Assembly: GCA_902774795.1 (NCBI GenBank)
Contig: CACYKA010000001.1
Location: forward strand, 62,001 to 126,000
Length of the DNA stretch: 64,000 nucleotides
Origin: an uncultured Prevotellaceae bacterium
GTDB taxonomy: Bacteria; Bacteroidota; Bacteroidia; Bacteroidales; Bacteroidaceae
Direction: 5' to 3'
Shown: positions 1-8,381 of the stretch, in pieces
Numbering within the stretch: the stretch's first letter is position 1
How the letters are laid out: every line of letters begins with the position of its first letter
Position numbers and translations under genes: made by a program
Notes under the pieces: model-generated
Database searches by the model: none
Told to the model about the DNA's origin: nothing
Seen by the model: the letters and a program-made list of their open reading frames with translations, nothing else

Positions 1-626
1 TTTCCATTGTCCTGGCTCCGTCAAACAGTGACTTTATCACCTTCCGCCTGACTGGTACAACGCCATTTCAGATAAACCTTATCAACACCCTGCTGACAGA
101 GCAGTTCTACGTACATATAAAGGTGGCCATATATGCAGCACTGCTGTTCGTATCGCCTTACGTAATATACGAGATCTTCCATTTCATTTCGCCTGCTCTC
201 TACGAGAACGAGAAATACTATGCCACACGGATATGCACATCAGCGTATGCCATGTTCGTCATCGGAACATTGCTTAACTACTTTCTGGTATTTCCCTTTA
301 CGCTGCATTTCTTAGGCACCTACCAGGTGAGTACCGACATTCACAATATGCTGACACTTGAGTCGTACACAGATACGCTCATATGCATGTCGCTGATGCT
401 GGGATTAGTATTCGAACTGCCCGTAATATGCTGGTTGCTTAGCGCAATGGGAATACTGAAACGAAGCACCATGCGGCAATATCGCAAGCATGCCATAGTT
501 GCCATCCTCATAGTAGCAGCAATCATTACCCCCACTACCGACGCAATGACACTGTTCATCGTATCGCTGCCCATCTGGATTCTATACGAAATCAGCACGT
601 TAATTATCAAAGATCAAACCCTTTAA
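1..626 (+). CDS. tatC: Sec-independent protein translocase TatC, 3' part
   Basis: TatC is the multispanning receptor of the twin-arginine translocase, which binds Tat signal peptides at the cytoplasmic membrane. The reading frame is open from base 3, so the start lies outside the window. The part before the internal GTG at 123 reads LAPSNSDFITFR, a TatC-like periplasmic stretch, so that GTG is not the start. Visible are FISPALYENE, the conserved F-xx-PxL-x-xE loop, and three or four later hydrophobic segments, ending near residue 207 of the visible frame. The two genes downstream carry twin-arginine motifs, so a local link to Tat export is plausible. The family call is secure; the N-terminus is missing only because of the window edge. 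Confidence 0.93.
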   Translation, partial: SIVLAPSNSDFITFRLTGTTPFQINLINTLLTEQFYVHIKVAIYAALLFVSPYVIYEIFHFISPALYENEKYYATRICTSAYAMFVIGTLLNYFLVFPFTLHFLGTYQVSTDIHNMLTLESYTDTLICMSLMLGLVFELPVICWLLSAMGILKRSTMRQYRKHAIVAILIVAAIITPTTDAMTLFIVSLPIWILYEISTLIIKDQTL

Positions 627-672
627 ACTATTAAACTATTAAACTATTAAACTATTAAACTATTAAACTGTC
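625..672. repeat. 8-bp tandem repeat (ACTATTAA), about 5 copies
   Basis: Directly after the tatC stop the octamer actattaa is repeated about five times, nearly perfectly, and fills almost the whole gap to the next gene at 678. It belongs to the same class of short repeats seen near 43.3, 48.65 and 50.15 kb. No promoter or terminator is evident in this gap, so the repeats probably lie within a tatC-polyferredoxin transcript. Confidence 0.85.
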
Positions 673-677
673 ATCGC

Positions 678-2195
678 ATGTTCCGTAAACTCCGAATTAT
701 ACTCTCGTTATTATTCCTTATTGCAATAACATTACTGGTTCTCGACTTTACCGGCACTCTGCACAGCTATCTCGCATGGATGGCAAAAATACAACTGCTG
801 CCGGCAATTCTTGCAACCAACCTCATTGTTGTGGTGGCTTTACTAGCCATCACCCTCATCATGGGCCGTATATACTGCTCTGTCATTTGTCCTTTGGGCA
901 TATATCAGGATGTCGTAGCATGGCTGTCGAGGAAACTCTTCAGCAAGGGACGCAGGAAATACAGTCACATCGAGAAACCTGTTGTGCACAACACCATCCG
1001 AGGCTCTTTCCTCGCATTATTCATCATTTTGATGGTTTGCGGCATGTTAGGCGTGGCATCGCTCATAGCCCCCTACTCTTCTTTCGTACGCATGGTGCAG
1101 ACACTGCTCCAACCACTGTACATCATGGCAAATAATGTGTTAGCCGGCATTGCAGAAGAGGCTGACAGCTACGCCTTTTATGAAGTTGACGTATGGATGC
1201 GCTCAGGAGCGGTATTAGGTATAACACTCGTTACGTGGCTGATAATCTCGTTCATGGCAGCCCGCTGGGGACGTCTCTATTGCAACAGCATCTGTCCAGT
1301 AGGCTCCGTGTTGGGTGTACTGTCACGTTTCTCGTGGCTTAAGCCTCGAGTAAAGGATGACAAATGCATACACTGCGGCCTGTGCGAACGAGGATGTAAG
1401 GCCCAGGCCATCAAAGTTACACGCGAGGGAACCACTATTGACTACACCCGCTGTGTAGATTGTTTCGACTGCCTCGACGTCTGCAAGCACGGGGCACTGA
1501 AGTTTCAAGGTCCAAGTTCCAAGTTCAAAGTTCAAGGTTCAAGGTCCGAGGTTCAACAGCCGGAAGCCAATGGCCGTCGCACTTTCCTACTCTCAGCACT
1601 GTCAGCAGGAGCTGGAGCAGCATTGGCACAGACTGGCAAAAAGGTGGACGGAGGCTATGCCGTCATAAAAGACAAGGTAATCCCCGAAAGACAGACGCCT
1701 ATCCTGCCACCGGGAGCGCACAGTGCTCATTTCTTTGCACAGCATTGCACAGCGTGCCAGTTATGCGTCTCAGAATGTCCCAATGATGTGCTCCGACCCT
1801 CTACCGACCTGATGCATTTTATGCAGCCGGTAATGAGCTACGAACGCGGATACTGCCGCGAAGAATGCCACAGATGCAGCGATGTATGTCCTACGGGAGC
1901 ACTGAAGCTTGTTGATGCTGCAGAAAAGATTTGCACAAAGGTGGGACAGGCTCACTGGGTGAAGAAAAACTGTATTCCCATCACCGACGGAGTGGACTGC
2001 GGCAACTGTGCCCGCCACTGCCCTACTGGAGCAATTGAGATGATACCTCTCGATGAAGATGATGACGAAACACCATTCGTACCAATGGTCAATGAAGCAC
2101 GATGCATCGGATGCGGAGCATGCGAGAATCTCTGTCCTGCACGTCCGCTGTCAGCAATAATAGTTGAAGGAATAGAAGAACAACACAAAATATGA
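678..2195 (+). CDS. membrane polyferredoxin (NapH-like fused to NapG/MauM-like ferredoxin)
   Basis: This 505-aa protein is likely an electron-transfer protein. The N-terminal half has about five membrane segments and the two NapH-type motifs GRIYCSVICPLG (residue about 64) and GRLYCNSICPVG (about 197). It is followed by two 4Fe-4S sites starting CIHCGLCERGC near residue 231. After residue 300 a second module begins with GRRTFLLSALSAG, a twin-arginine-like hydrophobic segment, then at least four further Cys clusters including CTACQLC, CGNCARHC and CIGCGAC. The two halves look like a membrane ferredoxin and a NapG-like Tat ferredoxin joined in one chain. A tandem-repeat insertion supplies the joint (residues 276-293). 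The last four bases overlap the next gene (ATGA), so the two are probably translationally coupled. The redox partner is not identifiable from sequence. Confidence 0.85.
   Translation: MFRKLRIILSLLFLIAITLLVLDFTGTLHSYLAWMAKIQLLPAILATNLIVVVALLAITLIMGRIYCSVICPLGIYQDVVAWLSRKLFSKGRRKYSHIEKPVVHNTIRGSFLALFIILMVCGMLGVASLIAPYSSFVRMVQTLLQPLYIMANNVLAGIAEEADSYAFYEVDVWMRSGAVLGITLVTWLIISFMAARWGRLYCNSICPVGSVLGVLSRFSWLKPRVKDDKCIHCGLCERGCKAQAIKVTREGTTIDYTRCVDCFDCLDVCKHGALKFQGPSSKFKVQGSRSEVQQPEANGRRTFLLSALSAGAGAALAQTGKKVDGGYAVIKDKVIPERQTPILPPGAHSAHFFAQHCTACQLCVSECPNDVLRPSTDLMHFMQPVMSYERGYCREECHRCSDVCPTGALKLVDAAEKICTKVGQAHWVKKNCIPITDGVDCGNCARHCPTGAIEMIPLDEDDDETPFVPMVNEARCIGCGACENLCPARPLSAIIVEGIEEQHKI
1503..1556. 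repeat. in-frame 7-8 bp degenerate repeats (TTCAAGG/TTCCAAG) inside the polyferredoxin gene
   Basis: About seven copies of a degenerate ttcaagg/gttcaaa unit lie inside the coding sequence, keep the frame, and encode FQGPSSKFKVQGSRSEVQ. The stretch falls exactly between the membrane/4Fe-4S half and the twin-arginine ferredoxin half, where a linker is tolerated. Confidence 0.8.
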
Positions 2196-3610
2196 AAAAG
2201 AAAATATCACGAAGGGAATTTCTTGGCATGCTCGGTATAGGCACCACTACTGCCGCTACCGTGCTGACAGGATGTAAGAATAATAAGGAGGATGCTCTGA
2301 AAGACGAATACCTCAATCAGGTGGAGCCACCAGTCGGCAAGATGACTATGCGTACCAATCCAAAGACAGGAGAGAAGGTTTCACTCCTGGGCTATGGAAT
2401 GATGCGCCTTCCGACAATAGCTAATGAATCCGAGGACACTAACGACGACGATATCGACCAGGAACAGGTAAACCGCCTTGTTGACTATGCCATAGAGCAT
2501 GGGGTAAACTATTTCGACACATCTCCGGCATATTGCAGAGGATTGTCGGAACGCAGCACCGGCATCGCCTTGGCACGTCATAAGAGGAGTGAATACTTCA
2601 TAGCCACCAAACTGTCTAATTTCAACGAAGACACCTGGGATTTCAAGTCATCCGTCCAGATGTACAAGAATTCCATGAAAGAGTTGCAGGTTGATTATAT
2701 AGACTACTATCTGCTCCACGGCGTCGGTATGGGAGGTATGGACAACCTCAATAGCCGCTATATCGACAATGGCGTGCTGAACTTCTTGCTGGGAGAGCGC
2801 AGGGAGGGACGCATACGCAATCTCGGCTTCTCCTATCATGGTGATGTAGAAGTTTTCGACTACCTTCTCTCCATGCACGATAGGTTCCAATGGGACTTTG
2901 TGCAGATAGAGCTCAACTACCTCGACTGGCAGCATGCCAAGGAGATAAATCCCAACAATACCAATGCAGATTATCTCTATGCTGAGTTGCAGAAGCGTCA
3001 TATTCCCAGCGTAATCATGGAGCCGCTGCTTGGCGGTCGCCTGACAAACATACCGCAGTATATGATAAAAGAGCTGAAGCAGCATAGCCCTGAGGCAAGC
3101 GTTGCATCATGGGCATTCCGCTATGCCGGCACTCCTGAAGGAGTACTTACTGTGCTTTCTGGAATGACATATATGGAACACCTGAAGGATAATCTCCTCA
3201 CCTATTCTCCCCTGAAGCCTACCACCCCAGAGGAGAATAAGATGCTCGAACATATTGCCGAGCAGATAGTGAAGATGGAGACCATACCGTGCAACGACTG
3301 TAAATACTGCATGCCCTGTCCTTATGGTGTTGATATCCCAGGCATCTTTGTTCATTACAACAAATGTAAGAACGAAGGCAATCTGCCCGTTGACGTTGGT
3401 TCACCGGAATACAGACGCCACAGAAGGGAATATCTCATCAGTCTCGACAGATCTGTAGATAAACTGCGCCAGCCTCAGCACTGCATCGGTTGCGGTCAAT
3501 GCGAGCCCCACTGTCCTCAGAGGATACGAATCCCAAGAGAGTTGCAGCGCATTGACGATTTCATCGAGAACCTAAAAAAACAGGATTTGAATAGCCTATC
3601 ACAATCATAA
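2192..3610 (+). CDS. Tat-exported aldo/keto reductase with C-terminal 4Fe-4S domain
   Basis: This 472-aa protein carries an N-terminal SRREFLGMLG twin-arginine motif followed by a lipobox (VLTGC, Cys about 28), so it is probably a Tat-exported lipoprotein. The middle is an aldo/keto reductase barrel: FDTSPAY supplies Asp and Tyr, FIATKL the Lys, and YYLLHGV the His of the catalytic tetrad. The C-terminus adds two ferredoxin-like clusters, CNDCKYCMPCPYG and CIGCGQCEPHCPQ. Members of this 4Fe-4S AKR family are common in anaerobes, with mostly unknown substrates. The ATGA overlap with the polyferredoxin gene suggests that protein passes electrons to it. The start at 2192 is fixed by the signal peptide. 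Confidence 0.9.
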   Translation: MKKKISRREFLGMLGIGTTTAATVLTGCKNNKEDALKDEYLNQVEPPVGKMTMRTNPKTGEKVSLLGYGMMRLPTIANESEDTNDDDIDQEQVNRLVDYAIEHGVNYFDTSPAYCRGLSERSTGIALARHKRSEYFIATKLSNFNEDTWDFKSSVQMYKNSMKELQVDYIDYYLLHGVGMGGMDNLNSRYIDNGVLNFLLGERREGRIRNLGFSYHGDVEVFDYLLSMHDRFQWDFVQIELNYLDWQHAKEINPNNTNADYLYAELQKRHIPSVIMEPLLGGRLTNIPQYMIKELKQHSPEASVASWAFRYAGTPEGVLTVLSGMTYMEHLKDNLLTYSPLKPTTPEENKMLEHIAEQIVKMETIPCNDCKYCMPCPYGVDIPGIFVHYNKCKNEGNLPVDVGSPEYRRHRREYLISLDRSVDKLRQPQHCIGCGQCEPHCPQRIRIPRELQRIDDFIENLKKQDLNSLSQS

Positions 3611-3664
3611 TAAATGATTTAAATCAAAAAAATCACATATATTCATAAGAATATATACTGAAAA

Positions 3665-3696
3665 TTTGTTCAATTTGGAAGGAAAGTGTAATTTTG
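3665..3696 (+). promoter_or_regulatory. Bacteroidota-type promoter for the lipoprotein gene
   Basis: TTTG at 3665-3668, 20 bases, then TAATTTTG at 3689-3696. This matches the Bacteroidota -33/-7 pattern (TTTG ... TAnnTTTG). It lies about 39 bases before the ATG at 3735 and decides against the longer reading frame that starts at 3666. Confidence 0.8.
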
Positions 3697-3734
3697 CAGA
3701 ATCGAAATATAAACCCACTAAATATATAAATAGT

Positions 3735-4886
3735 ATGAAGAAATTTCTTTCACTTTTTGCAATCGCTGCGCTTTTAGCAAGCTGTGATAGCGATGTTACA
3801 AGCGAAAACAATGGTGCTGCAGAAAACTCAAATCTGCCAGAGACCGAAATTTTTGTTCAGGGTCAGTTGCTTAGTGCAAATACCGCTGAGACACGTAGTT
3901 ACGTTGGTGAATACAAGTGGCCTTACGTGAACGAGGTTGAGGGTTGGGAGACAGCCCGCTTCTCTATCCGTGCTGACGGCTTTATTCCTGGTTATATCGA
4001 CCAGAGTTCTACTCTCTATTATGGTCGTGCTGCTGGTAAGGACGGCAGGAACAGGGGTGAGGTTTGGACCCTCTATCCATATGGACACTACAACGACCGC
4101 GACATGGACTACTATCAGAAGGACAAGAAGACTGGCAACAACATCGGTATGTTCCGCTATGTTCTTGACCAGGCTGGCTTACAGACTCAGTTTGCCATAA
4201 AGACAGCTCCATCAGTAGTGGATATCCTGCAGGATGAGATAGATGACAATAAGAAAGATCTCAGTAAGCTTTATGAACTGAAGGCCTTGGAGGATGCTAA
4301 CCCTGGCTACCTCGACAAGCACGTTCTGTGGTATGTCGTGAAGGAAGTTGGTATGAAAAACGGCTGGCACGTTAATGGTGTCATCGTTGATTACGAAGTG
4401 CCTAACAAGAACGACGTCACATACAATGATCCTAACAACGTAGAGATTGACATTCACCAGCAGACACACCAGGACTGGAACGAAATCAAGACATCTGTAC
4501 ACATCCGTGCTGACGTAGAGTCTGTTACCATCAACATTCCTCTGAATCAGGCTGATGTCATTGAGAAGGATGACTTCGCTATCCGCATGTTTGACTTCAA
4601 CTATAAAGAGTATAGCATCACTCATACCGTTACTCACGATGCAAACGGTATCACTATCGACATTACAAACATCCCTGCACAGCTCATTCAGGAACTTAAG
4701 CAGAACTTCCACGATGGTCTGACTATTGAGATTCACAGCTACTGCACAACAGAAGACATCTGGGAGCAGCTCAGCAAGAGTCGTGTAGTTAAGCTTGGCA
4801 AGCCTTGCACCGTTAACGGACAGGTAACAAGCGCTCTGCGTCCTGACGACAAAGTTGAATTATACGCCCCTAACACGAAGAAATAA
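3735..4886 (+). CDS. lipoprotein of unknown function
   Basis: The protein is 383 aa from the ATG at 3735. It starts MKKFLSLFAIAALLASC, a lipoprotein signal peptide with the acylated Cys at about residue 17, so it is expected to be membrane-anchored in the envelope. The mature part is rich in Asp, Tyr and Asn, lacks further membrane segments, and shows short alternating hydrophobic stretches consistent with beta structure. I do not recognise the domain; a Bacteroidota-restricted DUF is likely. An upstream frame could extend to 3666, but the -7 box lies inside that extension. The gene is a single transcription unit, with its own promoter and a strong hairpin terminator at 4929-4969. Confidence 0.8.
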   Translation: MKKFLSLFAIAALLASCDSDVTSENNGAAENSNLPETEIFVQGQLLSANTAETRSYVGEYKWPYVNEVEGWETARFSIRADGFIPGYIDQSSTLYYGRAAGKDGRNRGEVWTLYPYGHYNDRDMDYYQKDKKTGNNIGMFRYVLDQAGLQTQFAIKTAPSVVDILQDEIDDNKKDLSKLYELKALEDANPGYLDKHVLWYVVKEVGMKNGWHVNGVIVDYEVPNKNDVTYNDPNNVEIDIHQQTHQDWNEIKTSVHIRADVESVTINIPLNQADVIEKDDFAIRMFDFNYKEYSITHTVTHDANGITIDITNIPAQLIQELKQNFHDGLTIEIHSYCTTEDIWEQLSKSRVVKLGKPCTVNGQVTSALRPDDKVELYAPNTKK

Positions 4887-4928
4887 GAACGAAGCTTCAT
4901 AAGAAAGCTCGTCCTACTAATACAAAGC

Positions 4929-4969
4929 AACTGCGACAGTAACTCTTGGTAGTACTGCCGCAGTTTTTT
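4929..4969 (+). terminator. rho-independent terminator after the lipoprotein gene
   Basis: The 13-nt arms aactgcgacagta and tactgccgcagtt pair with one mismatch around an 11-nt loop and run straight into six T residues. Confidence 0.85.
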
Positions 4970-5001
4970 GAAATCATACTATATATTATATATAAGGTGT
5001 A

Positions 5002-5940
5002 ATGAGAATAAAACGTACTATAGCATGGAGTATTGTCGTCATCATGGTGATAGCTATTATTGTATTGCTGGGCGGCGGTATGTTTATGCTACGTTATTCT
5101 CTGGCTCCGAATGAAAGCAGGCCAAATATCGAAGGCAGCTATGAGAAACTGTATTCGAACAATCCTGAGACACAGCCGTGGGTAGATAGCCTCAAGAGCA
5201 TCCATGCGCTGAGAGACACTTTTGTTACTATGCCTACGGGTGAGCGGCATCATGCCCTATATGTTTGGAACGGTAGCAACAAGACGGCATTGGTAATACA
5301 TGGATGGCGAGGCAGCTCTATAGACTTCCTGTGTATTGCCCGCATGTATGAGCACGACTTTGGTTATAACATCGTAGTGCCGGACCTGCACGCTCACGGA
5401 CAGAGCGAGGGTGAGACCATCAACATGGGATGGCTCGATATGCAGGATATGAAATACTGGCTGCAACTGTTCAAGACTGACACTATGGTTGTTCATGGTG
5501 TGTCGATGGGAGGTGCAACGACAATGATGCTGTCAGGGGAAGAGATGCCTGCAGACATCAAGGATATACGTTTCATTGACGACTGCGGATATACCAGCGT
5601 GTGGGACGAATTTGCAAAGGAACTGAAGGGACAGTTCGGGCTGCCGGAGTTTCCGCTAATGTACGTAGCCAGCATGTTGTGCAAGATATTGTATGGCTGG
5701 AGTTTTGGCGAGGCTTCTGCCATACAGCAGGTACAGCGTTCTAAATTCCCTATATTCTTCATTCATGGTGACAAAGACCGATTCGTTCCCACGAAAATGG
5801 CCTACCGCCTTTACAAGGCAAAGCCGTCAAAGAAGGCATTGTGGATTGTACCGAATACTGCACATGCCGAATCATACAGGAATCACAGGGAAGAATATGT
5901 GAACCGCGTCAGAAAATTCCTAAAATCAAAATTCAATTAA
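5002..5940 (+). CDS. alpha/beta hydrolase, membrane-anchored
   Basis: The protein is 312 aa. An N-terminal hydrophobic segment (residues about 8-30) suggests an inner-membrane anchor or uncleaved signal. The fold is an alpha/beta hydrolase: VIHGWRGS as the oxyanion strand-loop, GVSMGG (Ser near residue 169) as the nucleophile elbow, GDKDRFVP for the acidic residue and NTAHAES for the His. The family (COG1073-like, often peptidase or esterase) is broad and the substrate cannot be told. It ends three bases before the next gene, so it is probably cotranscribed with the cytidylyltransferase fusion. Confidence 0.87.
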   Translation: MRIKRTIAWSIVVIMVIAIIVLLGGGMFMLRYSLAPNESRPNIEGSYEKLYSNNPETQPWVDSLKSIHALRDTFVTMPTGERHHALYVWNGSNKTALVIHGWRGSSIDFLCIARMYEHDFGYNIVVPDLHAHGQSEGETINMGWLDMQDMKYWLQLFKTDTMVVHGVSMGGATTMMLSGEEMPADIKDIRFIDDCGYTSVWDEFAKELKGQFGLPEFPLMYVASMLCKILYGWSFGEASAIQQVQRSKFPIFFIHGDKDRFVPTKMAYRLYKAKPSKKALWIVPNTAHAESYRNHREEYVNRVRKFLKSKFN

Positions 5941-5943
5941 ATT

Positions 5944-7137
5944 ATGAGCTCTAAACTTACAAGAACACCTAAGGTATTCGTCAGTGGCTGCTACGACCTG
6001 TTGCATAGCGGACATGTGGAGTTTTTCCGGCAGGCAGCAGAATATGGAGACCTGTATGTTGGCATAGGCAGTGATAAGACCATCGAGGGATATAAGCATC
6101 ATAAGACGGTATATAGCGAGCAGGAGCGGCTGTTTATGGTGAAAAGCATACGCTACGTGAAGGAGGCATATATCAATCAAGGTGACGGCATACTGGATTT
6201 TCTTCCAACGCTGGACATAGTAAAACCTGACATATTAGTGGTAAACAGCGATGGAGGTAGTGATTCAAAGAAAAAAGTGTGCGAGGAACGGGGCATACAG
6301 TATGTGGTATTGCAACGTGACCCTCATGAGGGACTTACTGCTCGTAGCAGCACGGACCTCAAGCAGAGTCCATGCATGATACCAACCCGAATCGACATTG
6401 CAGGAACATGGATAGACCAACCATACGTGAGCCAGTATGCTCCTGGATGGGCAATCACAGCAAGCATAGAACCGACCTTTGAGATACGCGAACGCTGCGG
6501 TCTCAGCACCTCCACCCGTAATGTCATACGACGCATCTGGCCCTATCAGTTGCCAAATATGGATCCAGAGATACTGGCAAGGCTAGTGTTCTGTTTTGAG
6601 AATCATCCAGAGAGAGAAGACGGCATCATCAGCGGGGCACAGGATGCTATCGGAATATGTATTCCGGGTGTCTGTCGCCATTGGTATGATAACCATTTCT
6701 GGCCCCATAAGATAGAGACATGTAATGACGAGCGCATACTCTGTTGGCTTGAGAAACATCTGGCGATGGTTCCTATGGACCCCCGTCAACCGGGTTGTTC
6801 TGTGGTAGAGGGCAAGGATATTACCGAGCCCAAGGTAAAAGCACTTGCAGATGCTGCAGAGAGTTGCTGGAATGCTATGATGGAGATGGACCTAGAAGCT
6901 TTTGCTACTGCTTTCAAGGATTCGTTTAATGCTCAGATTGCCATGTTTCCTGCGATGATTCAGGGTTGTGTACCAGCATATATTGAGAAATATTCATCCC
7001 TGTCCGATGTTCTGGCATGGAAGATGCCAGGCGCCGGTGGAGGAGGATACCTCATTTGCGTTGTAAAAGATGTCGAGGCTTTCATATCCTCTCATCCAGA
7101 AGCAATACGTCTGACCATCAGAAGAGGAGGATTTTAA
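5944..7137 (+). CDS. cytidylyltransferase-like / GHMP-kinase-like fusion protein
   Basis: The protein is 397 aa in two modules. Residues about 8-130 form a nucleotidyltransferase of the TagD/RfaE-C type, with the HxGH motif in LLHSGHVEF and SSTDL further on. Residues about 137-397 resemble a GHMP sugar kinase of the fucokinase/heptokinase kind: RIDIAGTWIDQP near the start, a degenerate glycine-serine motif GLSTST, SGAQDAIG, and a C-terminal GAGGGGYL. Such a pair could phosphorylate a sugar or polyol and activate it to an NDP form, analogous to Fkp but with the order reversed and a different transferase family. The substrate is unknown. The next gene is a FucP-like permease, which fits uptake followed by activation. 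Confidence 0.8.
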   Translation: MSSKLTRTPKVFVSGCYDLLHSGHVEFFRQAAEYGDLYVGIGSDKTIEGYKHHKTVYSEQERLFMVKSIRYVKEAYINQGDGILDFLPTLDIVKPDILVVNSDGGSDSKKKVCEERGIQYVVLQRDPHEGLTARSSTDLKQSPCMIPTRIDIAGTWIDQPYVSQYAPGWAITASIEPTFEIRERCGLSTSTRNVIRRIWPYQLPNMDPEILARLVFCFENHPEREDGIISGAQDAIGICIPGVCRHWYDNHFWPHKIETCNDERILCWLEKHLAMVPMDPRQPGCSVVEGKDITEPKVKALADAAESCWNAMMEMDLEAFATAFKDSFNAQIAMFPAMIQGCVPAYIEKYSSLSDVLAWKMPGAGGGGYLICVVKDVEAFISSHPEAIRLTIRRGGF

Positions 7138-7157
7138 ACCTGAAAAAGAGAAAAAAC

Positions 7158-8375
7158 ATGAAAGCTATAGAAAAAAGATTCCTTTTGCCGTTTGTGCTGG
7201 TGACCTCAATGTTCATGTTGTGGGGACTGGCCAATAACATGACGGACACATTGCTGGCTGCTTTCCGCAAGATAATGCAGATGAGCGACACACAGACTAG
7301 TTTCATACAGATGGCGTTCTATGGCGCTTATTTCTGCATTGCTCTTCCTGCGGCATTGTTCATCCGTAAGTACAGCTACAAGAGTGGTGTTGTGATGGGT
7401 TTGGTGCTGTATGCTGCAGGGGCCATACTCTTCCTGCCGGCAGCATGGGCTGAGAGCTATGCTTTCTATCTGATTGCCATTTATATCATGGCATCAGGAT
7501 GCTCAGTTCTTGAGACGGCATCCAATCCTTATATCATGTCTATGGGAAGTCCAGAAACAGCTACCAGACGACTGAATATTGCGCAGAGTTTCAATCCTCT
7601 CGGCTCTATCATGGGAATCCTTATAAGCAAATACTTCATTCTGCAGGATATATCTCTATATTCTGTAAGCGGTACTTATACAGCTTTGGGGATAGTATTA
7701 CTGGCTATTATGGTGATAATGCTGTTTTCCAATATGCCAGAAGGGAAATTCTCTGAACCAACAACTATAAACTATAAACTCTCAACTATAAACTCCATAC
7801 GAAGGTTGTATCACAACCGGTTATACAGATGGGGCGTGGTAGCACAGTTCTTCTATGTTGGTGCCCAGATAGGTGCATGGAGTTTCACCATTCGTCTGGT
7901 GATGAAGGAACTGGGACATGTTGAGGCTGAGGCAGCTACTATTTATCTGGCATCTATCATCGGTTTCTGTGCGTCAAGATTCGTATATACGTGGCTGATG
8001 AAATATATTGCTCCCGGAAAGTTGCTGGCAGCAGGTGCTACGCTGAGTGCCATCTCTTCATTGGTGGTGGTACTTAGTTCCGGATGGACTGCCGTAGTGG
8101 CACTGATGCTGGTGAGCATCTTCATGAGTCTGATGTTCCCGACAATTTACGGTATTGCTCTGGGTGACGTAGAGAATTCTGCCAAAGGCGGACACGAAGG
8201 CGATGCAAAGATAGGTGCCAGCGGACTGATTATGGCTATCCTGGGTGGGGCACTTCTGACACCGCTGCAGGGAATGGTAAGCGATGCTGCTGGCATCAAT
8301 ATGTCATATCTGGTGCCACTCGGATGCTTTGTTGTAGTGCTTATCTATGCACTAAGCTGTTGCAAAACTGAATAG
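7158..8375 (+). CDS. MFS transporter, FucP-like sugar:H+ symporter
   Basis: The protein is 405 aa from the ATG at 7158; the upstream frame to 7017 overlaps the preceding gene and is not needed. Twelve hydrophobic segments are arranged as in the major facilitator superfamily. WGLANNMTDTLLAAF, SCSVLETASNPYI and the FNPLGSI segment are typical of the L-fucose/glucose/galactose FucP group, so proton-coupled sugar import across the inner membrane is likely. The central loop between segments 6 and 7 contains an in-frame short-repeat stretch (TTINYKLSTINSI). It follows the cytidylyltransferase/kinase fusion by 20 bases, so a shared sugar substrate is plausible; which sugar is not determined. Confidence 0.88.
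   Translation: MKAIEKRFLLPFVLVTSMFMLWGLANNMTDTLLAAFRKIMQMSDTQTSFIQMAFYGAYFCIALPAALFIRKYSYKSGVVMGLVLYAAGAILFLPAAWAESYAFYLIAIYIMASGCSVLETASNPYIMSMGSPETATRRLNIAQSFNPLGSIMGILISKYFILQDISLYSVSGTYTALGIVLLAIMVIMLFSNMPEGKFSEPTTINYKLSTINSIRRLYHNRLYRWGVVAQFFYVGAQIGAWSFTIRLVMKELGHVEAEAATIYLASIIGFCASRFVYTWLMKYIAPGKLLAAGATLSAISSLVVVLSSGWTAVVALMLVSIFMSLMFPTIYGIALGDVENSAKGGHEGDAKIGASGLIMAILGGALLTPLQGMVSDAAGINMSYLVPLGCFVVVLIYALSCCKTE
7761..7795. repeat. in-frame short tandem repeats (ACTATAA) in the transporter loop
   Basis: Degenerate aactata/actctca units, about five copies, code for residues about 202-213 in the cytoplasmic loop between the two six-helix halves. They resemble the intergenic repeats elsewhere in the window. 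Confidence 0.7.
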
Positions 8376-8381
8376 TAAACT

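Noticed and set aside
3666..3734. Longer lipoprotein start at 3666
   Set aside because: The -7 box lies inside this extension and the signal peptide begins at 3735.
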